DNA of 40,355 nt from positions 1 to 40,355 of the forward strand of contig NZ_JAQFVG010000312.1 in NCBI RefSeq assembly GCF_029439455.1. The letters run 5' to 3'. This document shows positions 1-8,353 of the stretch, in pieces. A program made the position numbers and the translations under genes. The DNA is from Caballeronia sp. BR00000012568055 (GTDB lineage: Bacteria; Pseudomonadota; Gammaproteobacteria; Burkholderiales; Burkholderiaceae). The number at the start of each line of letters is the position of its first letter. Position 1 is the first letter of the stretch. Under the pieces are notes generated by a model. It was not told where the DNA came from. It was given only the letters and a program-made list of their open reading frames with translations, and made no database searches.

Positions 1-707
1 CCGGCGACGTGGCGGGTGAGCGCATCGAGTTCGCGCGCGAGGCGGCGGTCGAGTAGCCAGAGGCGGAAGCCGTGGATCAGAAACGCGCAGATCGCGGTCG
101 GGATGCCCCACACGGCAACGTGCATCGGTTCGACGACGATGCCGGCTTCCTTCAGGAACGTGGTCATCAGTACGATCGCGCCGAACGCGACGAAAATGTC
201 CTCGCCGAAGAACAAGCCGACGTTGTCCGTCGCCGCCGAATACGCGCGCAGCTTGTAACGCGTGGCATCGGATAACTTGCCGTAACGGGCTTCGGTCGCG
301 CCTTCGGCCATGGGCGCGAGCAGCGGGCGCACCATCTGCGGATGGCCGCCGAGTCCCGTCAAGCCGACCGCCGCCGTGATTTCACGCACGAACAGATAAA
401 CGATCAACAAACGCCCGGCCGTCGCCGCCTTGATGCCCGAAATCCACATTTGCGCGCGTTCTCGCAGACCGTGTCGTTCGAGCAAGCCGATGACCGCGAG
501 CGGCAGCAAAATGATGAGCGGAATATTCCGCGTCTTGAGAAACCCGCTGCCGATGGCGGTCAGAATGCGCTCCACCGGAAAATGCGCTGCGAATCCGGTG
601 ATGATCGCGGCGGCGGCGACGATCAGCATCGGATTGAAGCGCAGCACGAACCCCACGATGATGACAGCCACCCCGATGAGCGGCCATAAATTCACAGACG
701 TAGTCAT
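1..707 (-). CDS. DUF969 family membrane protein (partial, C-terminus beyond window)
   Basis: The minus-strand reading frame opens with MTTSVNLWPLIGVAVIIVGF at 707 and stays open to the window edge, about 235 codons. It shows several hydrophobic segments (near residues 8-40, 62-75, 95-115, 170-190 and 195-212) and matches my memory of the DUF969 family in length and in the GLTGLGGHPQMVRPL stretch. A GGAG ribosome site lies about 8 nt before the ATG. It follows pxpA on the same strand, separated by 113 bp that contain a perfect hairpin, so it may be partly uncoupled from the pxp operon. DUF969 and DUF979 proteins are known neighbours of pyroglutamyl peptidase and 5-oxoprolinase genes, so a role in 5-oxoproline uptake is inferred. 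The biochemical function is not shown by the sequence. Confidence 0.8.
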   Translation of the reverse strand, partial: MTTSVNLWPLIGVAVIIVGFVLRFNPMLIVAAAAIITGFAAHFPVERILTAIGSGFLKTRNIPLIILLPLAVIGLLERHGLRERAQMWISGIKAATAGRLLIVYLFVREITAAVGLTGLGGHPQMVRPLLAPMAEGATEARYGKLSDATRYKLRAYSAATDNVGLFFGEDIFVAFGAIVLMTTFLKEAGIVVEPMHVAVWGIPTAICAFLIHGFRLWLLDRRLARELDALTRHVA

Positions 708-781
708 AAGTTCTCCAAACGGACAGGGAAGCACCGCACCTCGGACGGGCGCTCTTGCTTGCGGCTCTGTGGCCACTTGTT

Positions 782-810
782 GAAACGCCCCGCGTTAGGC
801 GGGGCGTTTC
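782..810. terminator. Perfect hairpin between pxpA and DUF969 gene
   Basis: A 12-bp perfect stem (782-793 with 799-810, GAAACGCCCCGC arms) closes a 5-nt loop. It lies 11 bp past the pxpA stop codon. The strand exits on both sides have only short T runs, so it may act as an attenuating or RNA-stabilising hairpin rather than a full terminator. Confidence 0.6.
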
Positions 811-820
811 TCGAAACCAA

Positions 821-1567
821 TCAAGCGGCGCGGGCTGCGCGTACGTCGATGCCCGCATCGGTCAATGCGCCGCGAATGCGACGCGCAAAAGCCAGCGCGT
901 GCGCGCCATCGCCATGCAGACAGATGGTCTGCGCGTTCAATGGCACCCATTCGCCCGATACCGCCTGCACGCGCTGTTCACGCACCATCGCAAGCGTGCG
1001 GTCGAGCACCTGATCCTCATCGTCGAGCAGCGCACCCGGTTCCTTGCGCGGCACGAGCGAGCCATCGGCGCGATAGCCGCGATCCGCGAATACTTCTTCC
1101 ACAGCGATCAAACCGGCGCGATGCGCGGCATCGATCAATCCGCTGTTGGCGAGGCCGAACAGCAGCAGCGACGGATCGAAGTCATGCACGGCGGACGCGA
1201 TGGCATCGGCTATTTCGGGGCTTTTTGCGGCTTGGTTATATAGCGCGCCGTGTGGCTTCACATGCGCGATACGCCCGCCTTCCGCCTGCGCAATCGCCGA
1301 CAACGCGCCAAGCTGATACAACACGCCCGCGTAAATCTCCCCGGGCGGCAGATTCATTTCCTTGCGGCCGAAGTTCTCGGGATCGTTGAAGCTCGGATGC
1401 GCGCCGATCGCGACGCCTTTCTGCACGGCCCAGCGCACGCACTCGTGCATCGCGGTGGCGCCGCCCGCATGCCAGCCGCACGCGATGTTCGCAGAGCTGA
1501 CGAGATCGAGCAGCGCTTCGTCGGTGCCGCAGCCTTCGCCGAGATCGGCGTTCAGATCGATTTCCAT
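821..1567 (-). CDS. pxpA: 5-oxoprolinase subunit PxpA (LamB/YcsF family)
   Basis: This is the 248-residue LamB/YcsF-family subunit of the prokaryotic ATP-dependent 5-oxoprolinase, which with PxpB and PxpC opens 5-oxo-L-proline to L-glutamate in the cytoplasm. The N-terminal [14 protein letters not shown], the [10 protein letters not shown] segment and the [12 protein letters not shown] segment are family signatures. An in-frame ATG 30 bp upstream (1597) is possible, but the family normally begins right at the [10 protein letters not shown] block and neither ATG has a strong Shine-Dalgarno, so 1567 is preferred. It is third in the order pxpB-pxpC-pxpA, starting about 70 bp after the pxpC stop. 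The length is normal and no key segment is missing. Confidence 0.95.
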   Translation of the reverse strand: MEIDLNADLGEGCGTDEALLDLVSSANIACGWHAGGATAMHECVRWAVQKGVAIGAHPSFNDPENFGRKEMNLPPGEIYAGVLYQLGALSAIAQAEGGRIAHVKPHGALYNQAAKSPEIADAIASAVHDFDPSLLLFGLANSGLIDAAHRAGLIAVEEVFADRGYRADGSLVPRKEPGALLDDEDQVLDRTLAMVREQRVQAVSGEWVPLNAQTICLHGDGAHALAFARRIRGALTDAGIDVRAARAA

Positions 1568-1637
1568 GATGGTTCGTCGTTCGTTCGAAGTAGTCATTAC
1601 GTTGGGATATCCGGCCGCGTCTTGTGCGCAGCTCGCG

Positions 1638-2672
1638 TCACACTCGCGCGATGCGTTCCTCGTGCATCGCGATTGCCGTTTCCACCTGACTTACGTACTG
1701 CCGTTCTTCCGCAAGCGCGCTACGCGCCTCTTCCACCGATGTTTCGATAAACCGCACGCCACCATTCAGGCGCACTTGCGCGAGCTTCCACAAATCCGCC
1801 TTGATGACCGCGCCGATCTTCGGATAACCGCCTGTGCTCTGCGCATCGCCCATCAGGACGATCGGCTGGCCGTTCGGCGGCACCTGAATCGTGCCGGGCA
1901 GCACCGCGTGCGAGAGCAACTCGGTCTTGTCTTCGCGCTGCAACTCCGTTCCGGCCAGACGAAAGCCCATCCGATTGCTGTTCGGCGTGATGGTCCATTC
2001 CTCGTTCCAGAAATCGCGCTGCGCCTGCTGCGTGAAGCTTGCATATTCCGGGCCGCGCAGCACGCGGATCGGCACCGACCACGCAAGTCCGGGCGCGTGA
2101 CGGCCGCGACGGATGGGTTCATCGACGAGAACGAATTTGCACCATGCAGGCGCTTTCACGCCGAACGCCGGTTCTTCCGGCGAAAACGCGATGCCCTTGT
2201 GCGGCTGCGGCACGCCGACCGGCAGACGATCGCCGTCGCGCAGCGCGCGGCCGCCGAGACCGCCGAAGCCCGCGCCGAGATCGGTGCTGCGCGAACCGAG
2301 CATCGGCAAAACGTCGATGCCGCCAGCGATCGCCACATAACCGCGCATGCCACGCTTGGCCGCGCGCAGCGTCAATTCCTGACCCGCGCGCACGGGCACG
2401 CTCCACCACGAATAGATCGGCTTGTCGTCCAGCGTCGCGCCGAAATCGACGCCCGTAATGGCGATGCGCGTCGCGTGCTTGAAGCGCAGCACGATCGGCC
2501 CGAACGTCACTTCGATACCCGCCGCGTCCGGCTTATTCCCGACGATCCGATTGCCGATTTCCAGCGACAGCGCATCCAGCGCCCCGCCCGAACTGACGCC
2601 GAGATGCCGGTAACCGTGACGCCCCAAATCCTGCACGGACGTCAGCAGGCCCGCGCGAATCACGTCGATCAT
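1638..2672 (-). CDS. pxpC: 5-oxoprolinase subunit PxpC (biotin-dependent carboxyltransferase-like)
   Basis: A 344-residue protein of the KipA/AHS2 (urea amidolyase-related) family beginning [20 protein letters not shown], a typical start with the signature TSVQDLGR. Further conserved blocks are [16 protein letters not shown] and [16 protein letters not shown] near the C-terminus. It pairs with PxpB to form the part of 5-oxoprolinase thought to handle the activated ring. The start is fixed by the neighbour: ATG 2672-2670 overlaps the pxpB TGA (2671-2669) in an ATGA junction, which implies translational coupling. A longer frame runs upstream but would lie inside pxpB. Confidence 0.95.
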   Translation of the reverse strand: MIDVIRAGLLTSVQDLGRHGYRHLGVSSGGALDALSLEIGNRIVGNKPDAAGIEVTFGPIVLRFKHATRIAITGVDFGATLDDKPIYSWWSVPVRAGQELTLRAAKRGMRGYVAIAGGIDVLPMLGSRSTDLGAGFGGLGGRALRDGDRLPVGVPQPHKGIAFSPEEPAFGVKAPAWCKFVLVDEPIRRGRHAPGLAWSVPIRVLRGPEYASFTQQAQRDFWNEEWTITPNSNRMGFRLAGTELQREDKTELLSHAVLPGTIQVPPNGQPIVLMGDAQSTGGYPKIGAVIKADLWKLAQVRLNGGVRFIETSVEEARSALAEERQYVSQVETAIAMHEERIARV

Positions 2673-3313
2673 GCGCGCACCTCCACGGGCTTGAAGCGCA
2701 CGCGGTCGCCGGGTTGCATCAACGTGGGCGGATTGCGCGACGGGTCGAACAGCTTGAGTTCCGTGCGTCCGAGCAATTGCCATCCACCGGGCGAAACCGC
2801 CGGATAAATCCCCGTCTGCGCTCCGCCGATTCCCACGGAACCCGCCGGCACTTCCAGCCGCGGCTCCGTCCGGCGCGGCATGTGCAGCGACGCATCGAGT
2901 CCGCCGAGATACGCGAATCCCGGCTGAAAACCGAGAAAAAACACGACGTATTCGGCATCCGAATGCCGCTTCACGACTTCATCGACCGACAAACCTGCGT
3001 GCTTCGCGACATCGGCGAGATCGGGACCGTCGTAATACACGGGAATTTCGATGTCCGCGCCCGCGTCGTCATTGACGCCAACGCTTTCCCAGCCCGCTTC
3101 CAGCTCGGACGCGAGCGATTCGTAATCGGCTTGCAGCGGATCGAACACAATCGTCAGATTGTTCATGCCCGGCACGACCTCGACGACGTGCGGCATCAGG
3201 CGCGCGATATCCGCGAGCGCCCAAATGCGGCGCTGGCAGTCGAGCGTGGCGGGCGGCGCGGATTCGCACACCAGTGCGGTGTCGCCCAACGGATAAATGC
3301 GTGGTGTTGTCAT
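2669..3313 (-). CDS. pxpB: 5-oxoprolinase subunit PxpB (KipI/AHS1 family)
   Basis: A 214-residue KipI/AHS1-family protein. It carries the conserved stretches YPLGDTALVCES near the start, VVPGMNNLTIVFDP near residue 65, and FFLGFQPGFAYLGG then VGIGGAQTGIYPAVSPGGW in the C-terminal half. It forms the 5-oxoprolinase complex with PxpC and PxpA. The start at 3313 is chosen because GAGG precedes it closely and the family starts near the YPLGD block; the frame remains open for 18 more codons upstream without support. It is the first gene of the operon, so its promoter should lie in the AT-rich intergenic region that carries the 15-bp palindrome. Confidence 0.93.
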   Translation of the reverse strand: MTTPRIYPLGDTALVCESAPPATLDCQRRIWALADIARLMPHVVEVVPGMNNLTIVFDPLQADYESLASELEAGWESVGVNDDAGADIEIPVYYDGPDLADVAKHAGLSVDEVVKRHSDAEYVVFFLGFQPGFAYLGGLDASLHMPRRTEPRLEVPAGSVGIGGAQTGIYPAVSPGGWQLLGRTELKLFDPSRNPPTLMQPGDRVRFKPVEVRA

Positions 3314-3363
3314 GCCTCGTTTTGCCTTGGATGCGGCGCGAAAGGTCTGCCTTACGTCGCCAC

Positions 3364-3378
3364 ACAATGTTACATTGT
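3364..3378. promoter_or_regulatory. 15-bp palindromic operator candidate between pxpB and the MarR-like gene
   Basis: ACAATGT-T-ACATTGT is a perfect inverted repeat with 7-bp arms and a 1-bp centre. It sits in the AT-rich 184-bp divergent intergenic region, 51 bp upstream of pxpB and 120 bp upstream of the regulator gene. TTGATA and TTGACA hexamers read on the minus strand at and beside it, so it could block pxpB transcription. That the adjacent regulator binds here is inference from size, symmetry and position. Confidence 0.6.
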
Positions 3379-3497
3379 CAATAAATTATCAAGAAATTAT
3401 CTATTCAGGTTTGTCCGGAGCGTTGCAAAGCGCTCAGCACGCGTGCTGGCGAATAACGTCGCGCTACACTCCGATGCACCTTTCAGCGGGTTCAACC

Positions 3498-4010
3498 ATG
3501 TCGCGTCACCCTACCAAGATCGTCTCGTCCGAGCATCTCGTTTCCGAAACCAGCGCGGAGCTTTCGGAGTTCGAGTATGGCCTCATCATGGTCAGCAACG
3601 CATTCAATCGATGGATGGTGCGCTGCATGTCGGCGGCGGGCGCGAAGGATATGACTGCGGTGGAAGTGTCGCTGCTGCATCACGTGAGCCATCGTGATCG
3701 GAAGAAGAAGCTGGCGGATATTTGCTTTGTGCTGAATATCGAAGACACGCACGTGGCCACGTACGCGCTGAAGAAACTCGTCGCGCGCGGTTATGTGACA
3801 AGCGAGAAAACCGGCAAGGAAGTGCTTTTTTCCGCGACGGCGGCAGGGCGCGAGTTGTGCGGCAAGTATCGCGAAGTGCGCGAGAGTTGCCTGATGGCGA
3901 CGCTGCGTGAAAGCGGCATGACAAACGAGCAAATCGGCGATGCCGCGCAGTTGATGCGCAACGCCTCCGGTCTGTACGACACAGCGGCGCGCGCGGCCGC
4001 ATCGCTTTAA
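3498..4010 (+). CDS. MarR-like winged-helix transcriptional regulator
   Basis: A 170-residue protein with a winged helix in the middle: DMTAVEVSLLHHVSH, then KKLADICFVLNIEDTHVATYALKKLVARGYV as the helix-turn-helix and recognition helix, then a wing at SEKTGKEVLFSATAAGREL. An N-terminal and a C-terminal helix would form the dimer interface, as in MarR-type proteins. It is transcribed away from the pxp operon across a shared regulatory region, the usual layout for a local regulator, so control of 5-oxoproline use is inferred. The start at 3498 suits the family; the frame extends further upstream into AT-rich promoter DNA. Its stop codon shares TTAA with the stop of the convergent cyclo-ligase gene. 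Confidence 0.85.
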   Translation: MSRHPTKIVSSEHLVSETSAELSEFEYGLIMVSNAFNRWMVRCMSAAGAKDMTAVEVSLLHHVSHRDRKKKLADICFVLNIEDTHVATYALKKLVARGYVTSEKTGKEVLFSATAAGRELCGKYREVRESCLMATLRESGMTNEQIGDAAQLMRNASGLYDTAARAAASL

Positions 4011-4624
4011 TAAATCGCCGATTCGGTGACGATGGCGTCCAGCGGCATATCGTGCTTTTCGCGCGGCAGCGAATCGCACTTGCCCGCTTCGAACGCGATG
4101 CCGATCGTCACCGGTTTCTTGTCCACAGGCCACGCCGCGAGCGTGCGATCGTAGTAACCGCCGCCGTAGCCTAAGCGGAATCGGTCCGTATCGAAGCCGA
4201 CGCAGGGAATCAGCAGCACGTCCGGCACGATCACGCGTTCTTCTTGTGGAACGGGAATCTTGTAACGCCCAGTCTTCATCGGCGATTCAGCGTGCCACGC
4301 GTGAAACGCCATCGCCGAATGCGGTGTCACCACGACCGGCAACGCGCCTTCACGCGCATCCGAAGCAGCGAGCCACTGCGTCATGACGCCGCGTGCATCG
4401 AACTCACCGGCGACCGGCCAATAAAAGCCGATACACGCGATGTCGTATTCATCGATCACGCGCTTCAACTGCGCGGCGAGCGCCTGATCCATCGCGGCGC
4501 GCGCGGGGTTTTCATTGTGCGCTTCACGGCTTGCCAGAAGCCTCGCGCGCAATGCGCTTTTAGGCTGAACATTGAGTTCTGCCGAATCGTTGCGTGCTAT
4601 GCTTTGGACCGATCTTAGGACCAA
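4007..4624 (-). CDS. ygfA: 5-formyltetrahydrofolate cyclo-ligase
   Basis: About 205 residues. The enzyme converts 5-formyl-THF with ATP to 5,10-methenyl-THF, returning a storage or inhibitory folate to the one-carbon pool. The family signature is clear: KSALRARLL near the N-terminus, YDIACIGFYWPVAGEFD, VPDVLLIPCVGFD and the GYGGGYYDRTL loop. There is no ATG before the conserved K-x-x-L-R block. A TTG at 4624 is preceded by GGAG with a 6-nt spacer and is the best start; another TTG at 4651 is possible but overlaps the divergent slt start. The gap to slt is then only 20 bp. The 3-prime end overlaps the MarR-like gene by 4 bp. Confidence 0.9.
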   Translation of the reverse strand: MVLRSVQSIARNDSAELNVQPKSALRARLLASREAHNENPARAAMDQALAAQLKRVIDEYDIACIGFYWPVAGEFDARGVMTQWLAASDAREGALPVVVTPHSAMAFHAWHAESPMKTGRYKIPVPQEERVIVPDVLLIPCVGFDTDRFRLGYGGGYYDRTLAAWPVDKKPVTIGIAFEAGKCDSLPREKHDMPLDAIVTESAIY

Positions 4625-4644
4625 TTTGCGCTCCAGAAATAACG

Positions 4645-6612
4645 ATGTCAAAACGTCTCAGCCGAGTATATCTTGCGGCCTTCTCAGCGATCGCCGCGTT
4701 CACGATGGTCGCCTGCGGAACCGCTGCCGCCGTCCCGCCCGATGCCGATTCTCAACCGTCGTCCGACGACCGCATCTTCATGCAGTTGCGCGACGCAGCC
4801 CGCAACAACGATGCCGGCAAAGCCGCCGTGCTCGCCGCGCAGATTCCGAACTATCCCGCGCCGAGCTACATCGAATATTTCACGATCAAGCCGCAGTTGT
4901 TCGACTCGCAAGGCCACGCGCGCGCGGATGCGCCCGACGCGCCGGTGTTGTCGTTCCTGCAACGCTATGACGGCCAGGCCATTGCCGACCGCATGCGCAA
5001 CGACTATCTGGTCGTGCTCGGCGGCCGTCACGATTGGAAAAACTTCGAGCAGCAATATGCCCGTTTCGTGCTCAACGACGACACGCAGGTCAAGTGCTAC
5101 GCGCTCGAAGCCCGCATGTCGCGCGGCGAGAATGTCGCGGATGCAGCGCGTGCGCTGCTCGTCGATCCGAAGTGGTACGGCGACGGCTGCGTCGATCTGA
5201 TCGGCGCGCTCGCGGAATCCGGTCAGTTCACCAGCGACGATATCTGGCAGCAAATTCGCATTGCGTACGAGCAGAACTACACGACCACCGGCTCGAATAT
5301 CGTCGATGCGCTCGGTCAGGAAAAGCCGAAGCCCGAATTGCTCGATAACGCCGTCAACAAGCCGCCGCTGTATCTGGCGCGCGGCGTCATGCCGAACACG
5401 CCCGCGCATCAGTTGACGCTGCTCGCGATCACGCGTCTGGCGCGCAACGATCCGGCGATGGCCGCGGCCACTTTCTCGTCCGTTGCGCCGGGGTTGACGG
5501 CGCAGGAACGCGCGATCGGCTGGGGCACGATCGGCTATCAGGCGGCGTTGAAGCGCATGCCGTCGGCGGCGGATTGGTATCGGCTGTCGGCGAATGCGAC
5601 GCTGTCGAATCCGGCGTATGAGTGGCGCACGCGCAGCGCCTTGCTCGCCGGTGACTGGAACATGGTGCGCTGGTCGATCGAACAGATGCCGCCGACGCTG
5701 CGCAATCAGCCGTCGTGGGTCTACTGGCACGCACGCGCCCTCAGACAAGCGGGCGACGCGGCCACGGCGAATCAGGAATTCCAGACCATTTCCGATCAGT
5801 ACAACTTCTACGGCCAGCTCGCGCTCGAAGAACTCGGCCAGAAGATCACCGTGCCGCAACGCACGACCGTCAGCGACGCCGAAATTGCGCAGATGCAGTC
5901 GGTGCCGGGCTTCGCGCTGTCGCAACGGTTCTATGCGCTGAACATGCGGCTGGAAGGCAATCGCGAATGGAACTGGCCGCTGCGCAGCATGACGGATCGC
6001 CAGTTGATCGCGGCGGCGCAGTATGCCAAGCGCATCGAACTGTTCGATCGCACGGTCAACACCGCCGACAAGACCAAGACCGAGCACGATTTCACGCTGC
6101 GTTATTTGTCGCCGTTCCGCGATATCGTCGAACGTGACGCGAAGGATACGAGCCTCGACGTCGAATGGGCATACGGGCTGATTCGCCAGGAATCGCGCTT
6201 CATCATCAACGCGCGTTCGGAAGTGGGCGCGGGCGGCCTGATGCAATTGATGCCCGGCACCGCGCAATTGGTGGCGAAGAAGATCGGTCTGGGCAGCGTC
6301 TCGCGCGCGCAGATGAACGACATCAACACCAATATCCTGCTCGGCACGAACTATCTTTCGATGATCTACAATCAATTTGATAATTCGCCCGTGCTCGCCA
6401 CCGCCGGTTATAACGCCGGTCCGGGTCGGCCGCGCCAGTGGCGGCAGGATTTGCGTGCGCCTGTCGAGGGCGCGATTTTTGCTGAAACGATCCCGTTCGC
6501 CGAAACCCGCGATTACGTGAAGAACGTGCTGTCGAACACCGTGTATTACGCTGCTTTGTTCGAAGGCCGTCCGCAATCGCTGAAGGCGCGCCTGGGCTAT
6601 ATCGCTCCCTGA
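4645..6612 (+). CDS. slt: Soluble lytic murein transglycosylase (Slt70-like)
   Basis: A 655-residue exported enzyme that cleaves the MurNAc-GlcNAc bond of peptidoglycan to give 1,6-anhydromuropeptides. The N-terminus (MSKRLSRVYLAAFSAIAAF then TMVACG) is a signal peptide, possibly a lipoprotein one with Cys near residue 24. A long alpha-helical superhelix region follows (about residues 45-470, with TPR-like WYRLSANA and WVYWHARALRQAGD). The C-terminal goose-lysozyme-like domain has the catalytic glutamate E516 in IRQESRF, then GAGGLMQLMPGTA, LGTNYL and ATAGYNAGPGRPRQW. Length and order match E. coli Slt. The gene starts 20 bp from the divergent cyclo-ligase gene, so its promoter probably lies inside that gene. 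A long hairpin terminator follows. Confidence 0.95.
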   Translation: MSKRLSRVYLAAFSAIAAFTMVACGTAAAVPPDADSQPSSDDRIFMQLRDAARNNDAGKAAVLAAQIPNYPAPSYIEYFTIKPQLFDSQGHARADAPDAPVLSFLQRYDGQAIADRMRNDYLVVLGGRHDWKNFEQQYARFVLNDDTQVKCYALEARMSRGENVADAARALLVDPKWYGDGCVDLIGALAESGQFTSDDIWQQIRIAYEQNYTTTGSNIVDALGQEKPKPELLDNAVNKPPLYLARGVMPNTPAHQLTLLAITRLARNDPAMAAATFSSVAPGLTAQERAIGWGTIGYQAALKRMPSAADWYRLSANATLSNPAYEWRTRSALLAGDWNMVRWSIEQMPPTLRNQPSWVYWHARALRQAGDAATANQEFQTISDQYNFYGQLALEELGQKITVPQRTTVSDAEIAQMQSVPGFALSQRFYALNMRLEGNREWNWPLRSMTDRQLIAAAQYAKRIELFDRTVNTADKTKTEHDFTLRYLSPFRDIVERDAKDTSLDVEWAYGLIRQESRFIINARSEVGAGGLMQLMPGTAQLVAKKIGLGSVSRAQMNDINTNILLGTNYLSMIYNQFDNSPVLATAGYNAGPGRPRQWRQDLRAPVEGAIFAETIPFAETRDYVKNVLSNTVYYAALFEGRPQSLKARLGYIAP

Positions 6613-6646
6613 TCGTGAGTTGATCGTTATTTGAGCGCTTTGTCCG

Positions 6647-6704
6647 CGCCCGCGCTTCTTCCGGCGATTCGTCGAACGGAAAGATGCGCGGGCGTTTTCG
6701 TTTT
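6647..6704 (+). terminator. Hairpin terminator after slt
   Basis: Arms CGCCCGCGC (6647-6655) and GCGCGGGCG (6686-6694) pair perfectly, with an inner TTCCG/CGGAA stem in the loop, followed by TTTTCGTTTT. This separates slt from the NDUFA9-like gene. Confidence 0.75.
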
Positions 6705-6757
6705 CATGTGCGTCTCGCGCAACCCAAGACCGCAGTCCAGAACGCGAAGAGGCGAAT

Positions 6758-7714
6758 ATGCGACATCAGAAAGTAGCGCTGATTGGCGGTTCGGGTTTTA
6801 TCGGCAGTCACTTGATCAATGCGCTGGTCGATCTCGGTAAGAACGTGCGCGTCGCCACGCGGCGGCGCGTGAATGCGCAGCATCTGACGCTGCTGCCGAT
6901 CGATGTGATCGAATGCGATATCCACGATCCCGTGCAACTCGCCGGTTTCATCGATCAGGCCGATGCGGTAATCAATCTCGTTGGCGTGCTTCAAGGGCGG
7001 CGCGGCGATCCGTACGGGCCGGAGTTCGCGAAAGCGCATGTGGAATTGCCGCGCAAGATCGCGGCGGCGTGCGAGGCGAAGGGCGTGCGGCGGCTGCTGC
7101 ATATGAGCGCGATCGGCGCGGATTCGCAAGGTCCGAGCATGTATCTGCGTTCCAAGGGCGACGGCGAAAAAGCAATCCGCGAATCCGGTCTGGACTGGAC
7201 GCTGTTTCGCAGTTCGGTCGTGTTCGGTCCCGAGGACAATCTGCTCAATCAGTTTGCGTTTCTCGAACGCGTGTTCCCGGTGATTCCGCTCGCCTGCGCC
7301 GATGCGCAATTCCAGCCCGTCTTCGTCGGCGATGTCGCGAAAGCAATGGTCAACGTGCTCGATCTCGATGCCGCCAACGGCCAAACATACGAACTCGCCG
7401 GGCCGCACGTCTACACGCTCGCGGAACTCGTGCGATTCGCGGGCGCGACCATCGGCAAGCATGCGCGCATCATCAAATTGCCGGACAGTCTTGGCCGACT
7501 TCAGGCAATGACTATGGAAATGGCGCCGGGTGAGCCGATCATTTCGCGCGACAATCTCGACTCCATGCAGACGCCGAATATCGCCAGCGGGCCGTTGGCG
7601 CCGGAGTTGGGTATCGACGAACCGGCGAGCATCGAGGCGATCGCGCCGCTTTATCTCACGGGCAATGCACCGCGTTCGCGGTTTGGTTCCTTTCGCGCTA
7701 CGGCGCATCGTTAA
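6758..7714 (+). CDS. NAD(P)-binding protein of the complex I NDUFA9 family
   Basis: A 318-residue atypical short-chain dehydrogenase. The dinucleotide site is GGSGFIG at residues 10-16, and a Y129-x3-K133 pair lies in MYLRSKGDGE, with NLVGVL near residue 76 and LHMSAIGAD before it. The family is named for the NADPH-binding NDUFA9 accessory subunit of mitochondrial complex I; bacterial members are widespread and mostly uncharacterised, so a role in quinone or complex I biology is only suggested. AGAGG precedes the ATG by 7 nt. It begins a plus-strand run with a GST gene 15 bp downstream and cca after that. Confidence 0.88.
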   Translation: MRHQKVALIGGSGFIGSHLINALVDLGKNVRVATRRRVNAQHLTLLPIDVIECDIHDPVQLAGFIDQADAVINLVGVLQGRRGDPYGPEFAKAHVELPRKIAAACEAKGVRRLLHMSAIGADSQGPSMYLRSKGDGEKAIRESGLDWTLFRSSVVFGPEDNLLNQFAFLERVFPVIPLACADAQFQPVFVGDVAKAMVNVLDLDAANGQTYELAGPHVYTLAELVRFAGATIGKHARIIKLPDSLGRLQAMTMEMAPGEPIISRDNLDSMQTPNIASGPLAPELGIDEPASIEAIAPLYLTGNAPRSRFGSFRATAHR

Positions 7715-7729
7715 ATTAGTTGGAGTGGT

Positions 7730-8353
7730 ATGAAGCTCGTTATCGGTGACAAGAATGCCTCTTCCTGGTCGATGCGGCCGTGGGTTCTGCTCAAACATTT
7801 CGGCATCGCGTTCGATGAAGTGCTGATTCCGCTGTACGCGCCGGAGTCCAAAGCGAATCTGCGCAAGGTCTCGCCGACAGGAAAAGTGCCGTGTCTCATC
7901 ACCGATTCGGGCGACACGATTTGGGAATCGATCGCGATCATGGAAACGATCGCTGAGATGCATCCCGAACACGCGATGTGGCCGCGCGATGCCATCGCTC
8001 GCGCACACGCGCGCAGCGTGAGCGCGGAGATGCACGCGGGATTCTCGGATCTGCGCAAGAACATGCCGCTCGAAATTTTCAAGCGTGCGCCGGGCGAAGG
8101 CGCAACGCCCGAAGCGCTCGCCGATATCGCGCGCATCGAAGCGATCTGGGCTGAGTGTCTGAGCAAATCCAACGGTCCGTTTTTGTTCGGTGACTTCACC
8201 ATCGCCGATGCCATGTTCGCGCCCGTCGTCATGCGTTTCAACACTTACGCGCCCGCACTGAGCGCGCAGTCGCAAGCGTACGCAAAACGCATCACCGAAT
8301 TGCCCGCCGTCGCCGCATGGATCGATGACGCGCGCAAGGAAATCGGCCGATGA
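7730..8353 (+). CDS. Glutathione S-transferase family protein
   Basis: A 207-residue cytosolic GST. The N-terminal thioredoxin-like domain (residues 1-80) contains GDKNASSWSMRPWVLLKHFGI, whose Ser-Ser-Trp-Ser segment supplies the active-site hydroxyl in this subgroup, followed by SPTGKVPCLI with the cis-proline and the glutathione-binding DTIWESIAI. The C-terminal helical domain includes FGDFTIADAMFAPVV, a typical N-capping box. The substrate cannot be read from sequence. Its TGA overlaps the ATG of cca in an ATGA junction, so the two are likely co-translated. Confidence 0.9.
   Translation: MKLVIGDKNASSWSMRPWVLLKHFGIAFDEVLIPLYAPESKANLRKVSPTGKVPCLITDSGDTIWESIAIMETIAEMHPEHAMWPRDAIARAHARSVSAEMHAGFSDLRKNMPLEIFKRAPGEGATPEALADIARIEAIWAECLSKSNGPFLFGDFTIADAMFAPVVMRFNTYAPALSAQSQAYAKRITELPAVAAWIDDARKEIGR

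Noticed and set aside
4684..6576. 630-codon minus-strand frame inside slt
   Set aside because: It is an antisense shadow of a GC-rich gene with clear transglycosylase motifs on the plus strand; the composition is Arg/His-rich without domains.
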